DNA of 64,000 nucleotides, from assembly GCA_963789215.1 (NCBI GenBank), contig CAWBJY010000013.1, positions 124,001 through 188,000 on the forward strand, given 5' to 3'. Below, piece by piece: positions 9,225 through 17,564 of the stretch (positions are counted from its first letter, which is position 1; the number at the start of each line of letters is the position of its first letter). A program made the translations under genes and the position numbers. The notes under the pieces were generated by a model. The model saw only the letters and a program-made list of their open reading frames with translations, was not told the DNA's origin and searched no databases. This stretch comes from Phormidesmis sp963789215 (GTDB lineage: Bacteria > Cyanobacteriota > Cyanobacteriia > Phormidesmidales > Phormidesmidaceae).

Positions 9225-9599
9225 ATGTCTTGCTATCCCAAAATATACGACGTCGTTAAGCTGATCCCCTATGGTCAGGTTGCGACCTATGGTCAAGTTG
9301 CTGACTTAGCAGGACTTATCGGCAAGCCCCGAGTTGTTGGATACGCACTCTATAAGGTGACCGCCGCTGCCGATATCCCCTGGCATAGGGTCGTCAACGC
9401 TAAAGGAGAAGTCTCTCGCTCCTCACTAAGAGACGGCACCGACGACCTACAGCAACTGCTGCTACAAGAAGAAGGCATTGCTTTTATAAAAGGGAAGCTA
9501 GACCTGACGCAGTACCGTTGGAAACCAGACTTTACGCTACTCGACCAAGCGCTTATAGACCGCAAACAGGAAGATCGCAAACAGGGGGATCATAAATAG
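9225..9599 (+). CDS. Alkyltransferase-like protein (ATL, MGMT family)
   Basis: DNA-binding protein related to O6-methylguanine methyltransferase. The recognition motif reads PWHRVV: tryptophan replaces the alkyl-accepting cysteine of PCHRV, so it should bind and flip O6-alkylguanine without repairing it and hand the lesion to nucleotide excision repair, as known for ATL proteins. The helix-turn-helix region (PYGQVATYGQVADLAG), the Arg finger segment GKPRVVGYAL and LLQEEGI are present. 124 residues. The last residues, DRKQEDRKQGDHK, come from a 15-bp duplication at 9561-9590 and are not part of the family core. Likely second gene of a glgX transcript. Confidence 0.88.
   Translation: MSCYPKIYDVVKLIPYGQVATYGQVADLAGLIGKPRVVGYALYKVTAAADIPWHRVVNAKGEVSRSSLRDGTDDLQQLLLQEEGIAFIKGKLDLTQYRWKPDFTLLDQALIDRKQEDRKQGDHK
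9561..9590 (+). repeat. 15-bp tandem duplication forming the ATL C-terminus
   Basis: CGCAAACAGGAAGAT and CGCAAACAGGGGGAT lie head to tail, followed by a further degenerate copy running over the stop codon. They encode the DRKQE/DRKQG tail. Confidence 0.75.
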
Positions 9600-9666
9600 G
9601 GGATCGCGAATGGCCATTTAGCAATAACAGCGTGATACGTCAACAGACCGCGCTAGCAATACGACA

Positions 9667-9703
9667 AAACAGCGCTCCTCTAATTGCTACAGGAGCGCTG
9701 TTT
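9667..9703. terminator. Bidirectional hairpin terminator
   Basis: Perfect 13-bp inverted repeat AAACAGCGCTCCT / AGGAGCGCTGTTT with an 11-nt loop, between the convergent ATL gene and DUF1816 gene. The T tracts are short (3-4), so it is a likely but not strong intrinsic terminator for both strands. Confidence 0.75.
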
Positions 9704-9824
9704 ACTCAAACAATGAAAACGTATCTATTCTAGTCAATCATCAGGCGATAGGAAAACGGCGATAGGGCCAATTTATCCCATCAGTTCGCGTTCAAAAGAC
9801 CTGCCTTCATAAGGTTTTAGGCAT

Positions 9825-10094
9825 CTAGACAGACATCATCGCTGCTGGTGGCTTTGAAAGCTCAAACTCTACCGTGAGTTCACTAGGCGCAGCGCAGCGC
9901 TGAATGCTAGCGGCGATTTGCTGAGCATTCTCTTGCTGCAAGTCCTCAATAAATCCAGGCTGGTACTGAATCGCCTCTTTCTCACTTTCAAAAGGACCAA
10001 AATAGTAGACGCAGTTGGGTTCTGCCGTGGTGATCTTGATCCACCAGGACGTAGAGAAAAAATCGAACAGGTTACTAAAAAAATTTTTCATCAC
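9825..10094 (-). CDS. DUF1816 domain protein
   Basis: Small cyanobacterial protein of 89 residues. The DUF1816 signature is clear: WWIKITTAEPNCVYYFGPF near residues 17-35, then EAIQYQPGFIEDLQQENAQQI and a cysteine-containing IQRCAAPSELTVEF. Members occur only in cyanobacteria and are sometimes linked with CpcD-like phycobilisome proteins, but no role is established. Two consecutive ATG codons (MM) make either start possible. Expressed on its own, with the hairpin at 9667-9703 downstream. Confidence 0.85.
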   Translation of the reverse strand: MMKNFFSNLFDFFSTSWWIKITTAEPNCVYYFGPFESEKEAIQYQPGFIEDLQQENAQQIAASIQRCAAPSELTVEFELSKPPAAMMSV

Positions 10095-10496
10095 AGTAAT
10101 AGGGATGGCTTGTGGGAAAGGACAAGTTGCTAGCCGTTCAACCCAAGTTAGAAAGTCCGCCGCGTAAGGCTTTAGACCACTTTGAGCAGGCTAAATAAAA
10201 GGTATCTCGAATGAGGTCAAGAAAAAGGCAAGATGGCAAACCATTCCAGCGCAAGCTTTGAAAAAGCAATTCTCTATGGCTAAAACTATAGGGATGCAGG
10301 TCTCAAAGAACGAGGCTTAAAAAGATTGAACACCTTGTATTCTCCGACGCTAAGAGCATTGAACCTATTTGATTCAATCTTGCTGCCCGGCCGTGAACAA
10401 AGCGCATTAGTGGCTTCATTTTAGAACACTTTTTCAGGGTTGATGCTTGAGCGTAGCAGTTTTGCTCAAGAGATTCTGTTCTATCACCTTTAATCT
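10095..10496. other. Intergenic region, about 400 bp
   Basis: Holds the promoter of the DUF1816 gene and the region downstream of rlmB. I see only very short frames (16-20 codons) and a 7-bp hairpin, CTTGAGC/GCTCAAG, at 10446-10470 just past the rlmB stop, without a T tract. No recognisable RNA gene. Confidence 0.4.
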
Positions 10497-11705
10497 TTAT
10501 ACTTTTCCCGGTAGTTCACTCTCTATTGTCAAAGCAGGCAGCTTGTTTATCCAGGTTTGTCGATATATCTCGTAGAGTGCCATTCCTGCCGCAACCGACG
10601 CATTCAGACTAGGCGTTTTGCCCTTCAGCTCAATTGATACGAGCACATCGCACAGGTTCTGCACCGACAAACTTAGACCCGATCCTTCAGCGCCTACAAC
10701 CAGCACTACAGGCGCAGAAAAATCCGCCGTATGAATAGGCTTTGCCGCTTCTGCAGCTAGCCCGTAGATCCAAAATCCTGCCGTTTTCAAATACTCTAGC
10801 GATCGCCCCAAATTAACCACTCTAGCAATTGGAATATTCTCTAGCGCACCGGCAGCTACTTTAGAAACCGTAGAGGTGATCCCTACCGCTCTTCGCTGTG
10901 GGATCACGATCCCTTGCGCCCCGATCGCTTCTGCCGAGCGAACAATCGCGCCCAAATTGTGAGGATCGGTAATCCCATCAGCCGCAATAATCACCGGGCG
11001 ACGTGCACCTGCTTTTGCTTGCTCAACTAAACTTTCCAACGCCACGTATTCGTAAGGTGAAACCTGAGCAACAATGCCTTGGTGGTTTGCACCCTGTGTC
11101 ATCTGAGACAAACGAGCATTTTCAACCTCGTCAATAACGGTGCCGTTTGCCTTAGCCGCCACAATCAGCGGACGAAACCGCGAGTCGTAGCGCAGCTTAG
11201 AATTTACCCACAGCCGATTTAACGTCCGTTGAGATTCCAGCGCGGATTCTACCGAATGACGGCCATATATCAAGTCCGACTTTACCTGATCCGAGTCACT
11301 CTCAGAAGCGCCCTCACTTTCCCAACGCGCTTCTCCATAGTCGCTGCGCCGATCGTCAGAGCCTCTACCCTTGCGTTGGTGAGCTCTCTCTGTAGAAGAA
11401 CCGCCCGCACCGTACTTACCCGAGCGAGACTCGCTGCGAAACGGCTTTCCATCTTTAGCAGGACTAGGGCGATCCGATCGCTTGCCATCAGAATCCAGTC
11501 TAGGCTTGGGCTTTCCAGCAGAATTTACGCTGTTGGGCCTAGGTTTAGCACTAAATTTACCTTTTGGCTTTCCGCTTTTAGGCCGGCTGCTAGGTCTGCT
11601 ACTACCACGTCCGCTGAGCCTAGGACTACCCGGCTTCGATCCGGACTTACGGGACGGTTGGCTAAAAGACTGATCTGAGTTCTCGGAGTTTTCGGGGCCG
11701 CTCAC
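10497..11705 (-). CDS. rlmB: 23S rRNA 2'-O-methyltransferase, RlmB/TrmH group 3
   Basis: SpoU methyltransferase expected to modify 23S rRNA (Gm2251 in E. coli numbering). The standard enzyme begins near residue 143 with DLIYGRHSVESAL, the substrate-binding L30e-like domain, followed by the SPOUT motifs DPHNLGAIVRSAEAIGAQG, VVGAEGSGLS and SIELKGKTPSLNASVAAGMALYE. In front of it sits an extension of about 140 residues rich in Ser, Arg, Gly, Lys and Pro (SGRGSSRPSSRPKSGKPKGK and similar), predicted disordered and strongly basic, probably RNA-binding. Start is GTG. Downstream of mini-RNase III with a 165-bp gap; both act on rRNA, which fits a shared transcript. Confidence 0.9.
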   Translation of the reverse strand: MSGPENSENSDQSFSQPSRKSGSKPGSPRLSGRGSSRPSSRPKSGKPKGKFSAKPRPNSVNSAGKPKPRLDSDGKRSDRPSPAKDGKPFRSESRSGKYGAGGSSTERAHQRKGRGSDDRRSDYGEARWESEGASESDSDQVKSDLIYGRHSVESALESQRTLNRLWVNSKLRYDSRFRPLIVAAKANGTVIDEVENARLSQMTQGANHQGIVAQVSPYEYVALESLVEQAKAGARRPVIIAADGITDPHNLGAIVRSAEAIGAQGIVIPQRRAVGITSTVSKVAAGALENIPIARVVNLGRSLEYLKTAGFWIYGLAAEAAKPIHTADFSAPVVLVVGAEGSGLSLSVQNLCDVLVSIELKGKTPSLNASVAAGMALYEIYRQTWINKLPALTIESELPGKV

Positions 11706-11870
11706 GCTGAATTCCTCTAGATACGCTTAGCAGAGATCCATTTTAATGCAGATACTGCCAACAGCCCGATGCATTTAGTTCGTAGGAAATTAGTTTTCAA
11801 GAATGACAGTCCAAGAACGATGACAGGCAGTCAGCCGAATTCTGATAAACGCATTTTTGCCCTACCTAGC

Positions 11871-12395
11871 CTATATCGACAGCAAAGCCAGCAGGCTCAG
11901 CATTCGATGGCGATCGCTTAAATACAAAAGTCCTATCAGTGCTTCAAAACCAGTCGCCTTTTGGTAATGCTTCGCCGCTGCTCTACGACTGCGACCAGTA
12001 GTTGCATTACGGCCTCTACGCAGCATGTCCAGTTCTTCTGGAGTAAGATGCGGCATCAGCACATCAACATACTCAGACTGCTGCTCGGCTTTTACTTGGG
12101 CCACAACCTGTTTGTGGTAATCGCGAATGCGCTTAGCCGGAATGAGTAGGCGCGATCGCACATACAGCTCAAAAACAGCATCTCCGATATAAGCCAAAGA
12201 AATTGGCGAGAGTGCGCCGAGCTGGGTTTTGGAGTAGCCAGCGGCTAAAGACTCACCTGACAAACCTTCTGCTAACTGCAAAAAAGTATCATCAAGTCCC
12301 GTTTGAACAGGTCTATCTGGTGAAACTGGGCTAGTCGAACTTGCCGCCAAGTCGACCGGAACAGACGCTTCATCTGACTGAGAGGTCTGCTCCAC
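11871..12395 (-). CDS. mrnC: Mini-ribonuclease III
   Basis: RNase III catalytic domain without the double-stranded-RNA-binding domain, known to process 23S rRNA ends in Bacillus and present in cyanobacteria. After 40 variable residues come LSPISLAYIGDAVFELYVRSRL, with the acidic metal ligand, the basic KRIRDYHK segment, LRRGRNATTGRSRRAAAKHYQKATGFEALIGLLYL with the conserved Glu. Total 174 residues. The start appears to be GTG at 12395; the STAS stop lies only 8 bp upstream, so the two are an operon. Confidence 0.9.
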   Translation of the reverse strand: MEQTSQSDEASVPVDLAASSTSPVSPDRPVQTGLDDTFLQLAEGLSGESLAAGYSKTQLGALSPISLAYIGDAVFELYVRSRLLIPAKRIRDYHKQVVAQVKAEQQSEYVDVLMPHLTPEELDMLRRGRNATTGRSRRAAAKHYQKATGFEALIGLLYLSDRHRMLSLLALLSI

Positions 12396-12403
12396 ATCTA
12401 GCT

Positions 12404-12772
12404 CTACATGTTCTTCAAGTTTTCGACAGCAGCATCTACGCTAGACTGCAACGACAGAAACTGCTCCAGGCGAACCAGCTTAACTGTTTGGGTCACCCTA
12501 GGATTACTGACAACTTGGACGCTGCCGCTCTCGCCTTTAGCCTTTTTAACGAGCCGAACGAGCGCGCCTAGCCCTGAGCTATCAACAAAATCGATCGTGG
12601 ACAAATCTAAGATGATGTGGGCAGGTCCATCTTCAATGTATTTATTAAGAACCTTCAAAAAAGTAGGCTCCGAGAATGCATCTAGAAGACCAGTCAAGCG
12701 AAAAATTTGACATTTGCCCCTAACTTCTCGGGTGCCTCTTAGGCTAACCGTTAGGGTGAGCGACTCAGCGAT
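12404..12772 (-). CDS. STAS-domain anti-sigma factor antagonist, probable ATC start
   Basis: Anti-anti-sigma (SpoIIAA-like) regulator. The core has the phosphorylatable serine motif IDFVDSSGLGALVRL and the C-terminal TQTVKLVRLEQFLSL. The first ATG/GTG/TTG in frame is a TTG at 12697, but starting there would cut the first conserved strand (CQIFRLTGLLDAFSEP). The frame stays open upstream and encodes SLTLTVSLRGTREV then RGKCQIFRLTG, a plausible first strand pair. The only well-placed initiation site is an ATC at 12772 four bases after a perfect AGGAGGA. I therefore extend the gene to 12772 (122 residues). Directly upstream of mini-RNase III, downstream of carA. Confidence 0.8.
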   Translation of the reverse strand: MAESLTLTVSLRGTREVRGKCQIFRLTGLLDAFSEPTFLKVLNKYIEDGPAHIILDLSTIDFVDSSGLGALVRLVKKAKGESGSVQVVSNPRVTQTVKLVRLEQFLSLQSSVDAAVENLKNM

Positions 12773-12776
12773 GGGA

Positions 12777-12783
12777 TCCTCCT
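12777..12783 (-). promoter_or_regulatory. Perfect Shine-Dalgarno deciding the STAS gene start
   Basis: AGGAGGA on the minus strand, followed by TCCC and then ATC. No ATG, GTG or TTG lies at a usable distance in the STAS frame, so this site points to an ATC start or to a mutated/misread ATG. Confidence 0.65.
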
Positions 12784-13030
12784 GGTATGCCTAGCATCGA
12801 ACGACAATATGACGCTTAAGTATAGAGCAAGACACCATCGACCGCAAGAGAGCTAAAAGATATAACCAGACTATTTCAGAACGCTTACAGCCGAGCCGAT
12901 GAAACCCGTAACCTAAACCTCGACTATCATGCCCTGCAATGGGTTTGAAGATCGCAGCCAAATCAAGATCATTTGGCCTATTTTTCCAAATTTTTGCGGC
13001 CTACATAGGCTAAAGGTTATGCCTTTTAAT

Positions 13031-14203
13031 CTAGGCCTTCTGGGTTTTGTGATCGCGCATTGCCGCTACAAAGTTAGCAAACAAATAGTCGGCGTCGTGA
13101 GGCCCAGGGCTAGCTTCCGGATGATACTGCACAGAGAAAACCGGCAGTTGCTTGTGGCGAATCCCCGCAACCGTTTGATCGTTCAAATTGAGATGAGTAA
13201 TTTCTACCTGCTGTTCGTCAATGGAATCAGCCGTCAGCGCAAATCCATGATTTTGACTGGTAATTTCAATCTGCTCGCTTAAACCACAGGGCTGGTTAAG
13301 TCCTCTATGTCCAAACTTTAGCTTGAAGGTTTCGGCCCCTAGCGAAAGACCCAAAATCTGGTGTCCCATACAAATGCCAAACGTGGGTAGCTCACTCTCT
13401 AATAGCGCTCGGGTGGTTTCCGGTGCATTCGTAACCGCCGCCGGATCGCCAGGGCCGTTCGAAAGAAAAATACCGTCAGGCTTGTGCTCTAGTATTTCTG
13501 CTGCGGGCGTATCCGCAGGTACAACAATCACCCGGCAGCCGTAGCTAGCGAGCCGTCGCAAAATATTACGCTTAATACCAAAGTCAAGCGCAACGACTGT
13601 AAGCGGTTCAGCAGCTTGTCCGTTATCACTAGAAGGCTGATCGACCCCACTGCTAAAGGCCCAATCGTCGCCGGTTGATTCCGTCCATTCGTAGGTCTTA
13701 TCCGTCGAAACTTCTTTAACTAAGTTAAGACCTTCCATGCTGGGCAGTGTCTGCATCTGGCGAATCAGTTCTTCAGGATCTAGCACCTCGCTAGAAATAG
13801 CGCCGTTCATCGCGCCAGCACTGCGCAGCTTGCGGGTCAGCGCCCGAGTGTCTATCCCATAAATACCTGGAATGCCGTGTGATTTTAGATAGTCGCCTAG
13901 CGATTGAGTAGAGCGCCAGTTGCTAGGGCGATCGCACACGTTTTTAGCGATCGCGCCGCTGATATAAGGCCGACTAGACTCTTCATCTTCCGAATTAACC
14001 CCGGTATTACCCAACTCAGGATACGTAAAGGCAACCATCTGGCCGCAGTAGCTAGGGTCGGTCATCACTTCCTGATAGCCTGTCATTCCCGTATTAAAAA
14101 CCGCCTCGCCCATCGTTGTGCCAGTTGCACCAAAGGACCAGCCTCTATAGACGGAACCATCTTCAAGAACGAGCAGAGCAGGTTTAGCAGCAGGATCAAA
14201 CAT
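13031..14203 (-). CDS. carA: Carbamoyl-phosphate synthase small subunit
   Basis: Glutamine amidotransferase subunit that supplies ammonia to CarB for carbamoyl phosphate, feeding arginine and pyrimidine synthesis. N-terminal half begins ALLVLEDGSVYRGWSFGATG with FNTGMTGYQEVMTDPSY; the class I amidotransferase domain has the DGIFLSNGPGDP oxyanion segment, the nucleophile Cys in FGICMGHQILGLSLG, and His/Glu in SVQYHPEASPGP. 390 residues, the normal length. ATG start. carB is not in the window. A STAS protein, mini-RNase III and rlmB follow on the same strand after a 258-bp gap. An insertion of about 20 residues (TGDDWAFSSGVDQPSSDNG) separates the two domains. Confidence 0.96.
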   Translation of the reverse strand: MFDPAAKPALLVLEDGSVYRGWSFGATGTTMGEAVFNTGMTGYQEVMTDPSYCGQMVAFTYPELGNTGVNSEDEESSRPYISGAIAKNVCDRPSNWRSTQSLGDYLKSHGIPGIYGIDTRALTRKLRSAGAMNGAISSEVLDPEELIRQMQTLPSMEGLNLVKEVSTDKTYEWTESTGDDWAFSSGVDQPSSDNGQAAEPLTVVALDFGIKRNILRRLASYGCRVIVVPADTPAAEILEHKPDGIFLSNGPGDPAAVTNAPETTRALLESELPTFGICMGHQILGLSLGAETFKLKFGHRGLNQPCGLSEQIEITSQNHGFALTADSIDEQQVEITHLNLNDQTVAGIRHKQLPVFSVQYHPEASPGPHDADYLFANFVAAMRDHKTQKA

Positions 14204-14394
14204 ACGAGTTCAGTTAAGGATGTTCAAAAAGAAAAGACAGCCAAGAAGAGTAAAGACTGGGCCATAAACACCTATGTTTACGAAAGCTTTCGCAGCTTTA
14301 AGGCGCTAGGTTCCGTATAAGGCGCGAGTACAGCACCCAACCACCCAGGGAAAATTAAGAGCAGCCATCGCACATTGCCGACAAATTGGACACT

Positions 14395-15405
14395 ATGGGC
14401 CAGCCTGCCTCTTCTTACCGCTTCATATTATTGCCTAGTTTGGTCGGGTTAGTTTGTTACGCCTGTAGCCAAAAACCAGATGCTATTCAAACGCCAGAAG
14501 TGAGCGATCGCGATCAGGCAATCGTCATGGCCGAGCAGCCATCCACCAGGCTATCTGAACCAGTCCCGACACCTCAACTTGCCACAGCAAACTCATCTAT
14601 AGGCGATTCAGCAGCACTTTCACCACTGGCGGAATCTCAAAAGCTTAGCCAATCAGGCGTTTCTCCAGCCTATCAAGCAGGCGTAAATCTAGCGTCTAGC
14701 GCTTACCAGCTTAGCCAATCCGCAATCTCGCCTGACGACTGGGGACTCGTTACGAGTAGATGGCAACGATCAATCGAGCAGCTCAAGCAAGTCAGCAGCG
14801 ACAGCAGCAGTTACGAAGCCGCCCAGGCAAAGGCAAAAGAATACAGCCGCAACGCCGAGTACGCAGCCCAAAAGGTAGAGACCCTAAAGACCACAGCCAG
14901 AACTACCGTCACAGCCGGAAAATTACCGATCGGAAAATTACCGACGACACCCACAGCCTCAACTCTGCCACTAAACCTACGCCCTCCAGCTTCAAGCGCG
15001 ACCGCACCAGTCGCCTCCAGCTCAGCGGCATCTAACAAGACGAGCGTTCCGGTCATTCGCCGATTGCACGGAACCCCGGTTGTTCAAGTTACTTTTAACG
15101 GAACCAAAACCTACGACATGATCTTAGATACCGGAGCTAGCCGCACTCTGATTACCCGAGCAATGGCCAACGAGCTAGACATCGTTGCCACAGAGCGCAT
15201 GGTAGCAGCAACGGCAAGCGAGTCTGAAGTTATCTTTGAACTCGGTAAAGTAGAGTCCATCTCAATGGGAGGCATCACCCTAAGCAACGCCCGCGTCAGC
15301 ATTGGCGACTCCGTAAGCGTAGGACTCCTAGGCAACGACTTCCTCAACGGTTATGACATCACCATTCGGGGCCGAGAGAACGTCGTCGAGTTAGTGCGCT
15401 CTTAG
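14395..15405 (+). CDS. Retropepsin-like aspartic protease, membrane-anchored
   Basis: A single-chain clan AA aspartic protease-like protein. The catalytic motif YDMILDTGASRTLIT is at about residues 242-256 and the family second motif GLLGNDFLNGYDITI follows near the end. The N-terminus has a hydrophobic stretch (FILLPSLVGLVCYACS) that could be a signal or a poorly conserved lipobox, followed by about 190 residues of Ala/Ser/Gln-rich, partly coiled-coil-like sequence. A 15-bp duplication at 14916-14945 encodes GKLPI/GKLPT in the linker. I prefer the ATG at 14395 to a TTG at 14386. Divergent from carA, convergent with a large lipoprotein gene. Confidence 0.8.
   Translation: MGQPASSYRFILLPSLVGLVCYACSQKPDAIQTPEVSDRDQAIVMAEQPSTRLSEPVPTPQLATANSSIGDSAALSPLAESQKLSQSGVSPAYQAGVNLASSAYQLSQSAISPDDWGLVTSRWQRSIEQLKQVSSDSSSYEAAQAKAKEYSRNAEYAAQKVETLKTTARTTVTAGKLPIGKLPTTPTASTLPLNLRPPASSATAPVASSSAASNKTSVPVIRRLHGTPVVQVTFNGTKTYDMILDTGASRTLITRAMANELDIVATERMVAATASESEVIFELGKVESISMGGITLSNARVSIGDSVSVGLLGNDFLNGYDITIRGRENVVELVRS
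14916..14945 (+). repeat. 15-bp tandem duplication in the retropepsin linker
   Basis: CGGAAAATTACCGAT followed by CGGAAAATTACCGAC, one mismatch, in frame, in the linker before the protease domain. Confidence 0.85.
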
Positions 15406-15462
15406 CAAGCGCGATCGCTGACAGTTCACTTCTATGGCAATCTTAGAACGATGTTTTTAATT

Positions 15463-15492
15463 GGTCATTAACTAATAGGTCACTAACTAATA
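15463..15492. repeat. 15-bp tandem repeat carrying the lipoprotein stop codon
   Basis: GGTCATTAACTAATA, GGTCACTAACTAATA and a partial third copy GGTCACTAGC. On the minus strand each unit reads LVTY then TAG, so the stop codon of the lipoprotein gene at 15487-15489 belongs to the repeat and is itself duplicated. Confidence 0.85.
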
Positions 15493-17136
15493 GGTCACTA
15501 GCTGACGTCCCTTCGTTGCTAGCTTATCTACCAAGCTTAAAGTAGCTCGTTGACTCAGCATCTCGTAAGGAGAGCCGCTGCGAAGACTGGTCACTTGCCG
15601 TATGTTCGAACCGACAACATCAGCAGAGAAAGCCTGAGGCATTCTGTCAACAGGTACAGAATCAGCTAGCGATGCTAATGAACCGCTAACTACACTAACG
15701 TTAGTTAATAGGCCAGCGGCAGCACTACTTTCTGAGGCAGATTCTGGAATCGGCAGATACAGAGTAGAAAGCGGCTGAGTGCTGTTGAGACCTTCTAAAA
15801 GAGGAGAAGCTGCGTTGTTATCGGATAAGTCTACTGTGAAGTTAGGCTGAGTCGCCGTCTCGGGCATAGTTTCTAGCAGACTTTCTAATGTAGGAAAACT
15901 AGAGTCAGGATTAGAAACTGCGATCGCCTCTACCGTCAAATTTGGCTCCACCGCTAAATCAGCTTTAGCGGGCTGCGACGCGTAGGCGACTACTAAAGGC
16001 GACACCTCTCGAAGCACCATAGAGCGCTGCAGACTTTCTAGCGTCGGGCCACTCGTAGAAACATCAATGGTTTGGTCGCTAGACGCTTGCTCGCTGGCTA
16101 CTGGCTCATCAGCCAAAACCTCCGCGACACCGGCCTTGGCGGGCGTGATATCTATATCAATACTACCGCTTACGTTATCCTCGGCAGGCAAGCTTTGCAT
16201 AGCCTGAATCGGCGCTGTGCGCTGAAGATCCTGCAAAATAGCTGTGCCAATTGGAGTCTCTCTAGAGCCGTTAGCTTCAATCACAGGCAGCCCGTCTCTA
16301 GACATCGCTAAAGACTCAGCAAACCCAGAAGAACCAGCCGCCGCCGGTAGTCCTTCGGTCACGGGGATAGACGCTGGAATAGAGGCTGCTGAGGATACGA
16401 CCGGGTAATCTCCCTGCTGGTAGGTTGGCAAACCTGGATTTAAGGCAACCGTAGCAGGGGCTAAAGCAGAACTGCCAGAAGAAGAAATACCAGATAGGGC
16501 ATAGAGCCCTCCGACGGAAGGTTCGATTGTCGGCAGGCCTGTGCTGGTGAAACTAGTGTCGTCTGCATATGCAGACCGCGACTCCATGTTGGTCGGCTCA
16601 CCGGAGGTTGAGGTAACGCTAGCGGCGCTCGGTAGGTACACAGTTGGCAGCGAAGACGTCAGAATATCTGAACGATAAGGCTCGCGGCTGATCAGATCGT
16701 TAGGGCTTCCGTTGGCACTCAAAAAAGCTTTGACTTGAGCAACTGGGTCAGGGCGAGCCGCCACTGGCCGATAGCTACTAAGCAGATCAGAGATCGAGCT
16801 ACCGGCTTTTAAACGGCCTGGACTACTTGCAGTAGATAATCCAGTCGTCTTCATATTGGCAGACGGCTGTTTGAAGGCTGGCCCCATCATGCCTTCGGCG
16901 TACGCGCCGTTAGACGTAGCATCTAACCCACCAGCACGGCTAGTAAACGCCTGGTCGCCTACCGACGAAACAAGCGCCCCGTCAGTCATATCGCTCGAAT
17001 CATGGTTCAGCACCAGACTGCTAATTTCGTCCTCGGTAGGAATCTCAAAGCTCCACTGTGTGCTGGGAACGCCGCCGTTCTGACCGCAGCCGGTCAGAGC
17101 CGTAAGAATGACGGCTGAGGCAGTAACTTTACGCAT
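15487..17136 (-). CDS. Large low-complexity lipoprotein, function unknown
   Basis: 549 residues starting MRKVTASAVILTALTGCGQN, a signal peptide with a good lipobox (LTGC), so it should be lipid-anchored. The mature part is rich in Ser, Ala, Thr, Pro and Leu without recognisable domains; short motifs such as PTLESL recur several times, suggesting degenerate internal repeats. The last third (YASQPAKADLAVEPN and onward) is equally low in complexity. ATG start with GGAG eleven bases upstream. I do not recognise a family. It is convergent with the retropepsin-like gene, and an argJ terminator hairpin lies upstream of it. Confidence 0.7.
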   Translation of the reverse strand: MRKVTASAVILTALTGCGQNGGVPSTQWSFEIPTEDEISSLVLNHDSSDMTDGALVSSVGDQAFTSRAGGLDATSNGAYAEGMMGPAFKQPSANMKTTGLSTASSPGRLKAGSSISDLLSSYRPVAARPDPVAQVKAFLSANGSPNDLISREPYRSDILTSSLPTVYLPSAASVTSTSGEPTNMESRSAYADDTSFTSTGLPTIEPSVGGLYALSGISSSGSSALAPATVALNPGLPTYQQGDYPVVSSAASIPASIPVTEGLPAAAGSSGFAESLAMSRDGLPVIEANGSRETPIGTAILQDLQRTAPIQAMQSLPAEDNVSGSIDIDITPAKAGVAEVLADEPVASEQASSDQTIDVSTSGPTLESLQRSMVLREVSPLVVAYASQPAKADLAVEPNLTVEAIAVSNPDSSFPTLESLLETMPETATQPNFTVDLSDNNAASPLLEGLNSTQPLSTLYLPIPESASESSAAAGLLTNVSVVSGSLASLADSVPVDRMPQAFSADVVGSNIRQVTSLRSGSPYEMLSQRATLSLVDKLATKGRQLVTY

Positions 17137-17564
17137 TGATTCTCAACTCTCCGTTTTAATTGCCTGATCTATTCCCTAAGCTGCGATCGCACTTCTAGGC
17201 GAGTACTGCTAGGTTCGGGCGCACCTATTTTCTGTAACTTGCATCTGTATAGAGAAACTCTCAAGTACTTGCCAGAGGCTCTCTACGCACAAAGTATCAT
17301 TTATACAAAGACATCACGCCTAATTGCGAGAAATTACATAGACTCTTTAAATATCACATACTCATTTCTCGAAGCGCTGGCGGTTATGCCCAACACTTCT
17401 TGAAATAACTTCGCTTGATTAGTAATCCCTATGAACAGATAGACGTATCGGTAAGCAGAAGGTTTCAATCTGTAGAAACCTTCTGCTCAGCGATGTTTAA
17501 AATGCGCAGCTCACGCAAAAATAAGTTTAGAGACAACTGTCTAGAAACCAATCAGGCTAAGAAC
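17137..17564. other. Intergenic region, about 430 bp
   Basis: Contains the presumed promoter of the lipoprotein gene and, near its right end, the hairpin at 17454-17487. No convincing gene. Confidence 0.4.
17454..17487 (-). terminator. Strong 13-bp hairpin downstream of argJ
   Basis: AGCAGAAGGTTTC and GAAACCTTCTGCT are perfect inverted repeats with an 8-nt loop, about 80 bp past the argJ stop. No T tract follows on either strand, so it may be a 3' stabilising hairpin or Rho-assisted terminator rather than a canonical intrinsic one. Confidence 0.6.

Noticed and set aside
12929..13282. Plus-strand open frame of 117 codons
   Set aside because: Mostly antisense to the carA 3' end, basic and without family features.
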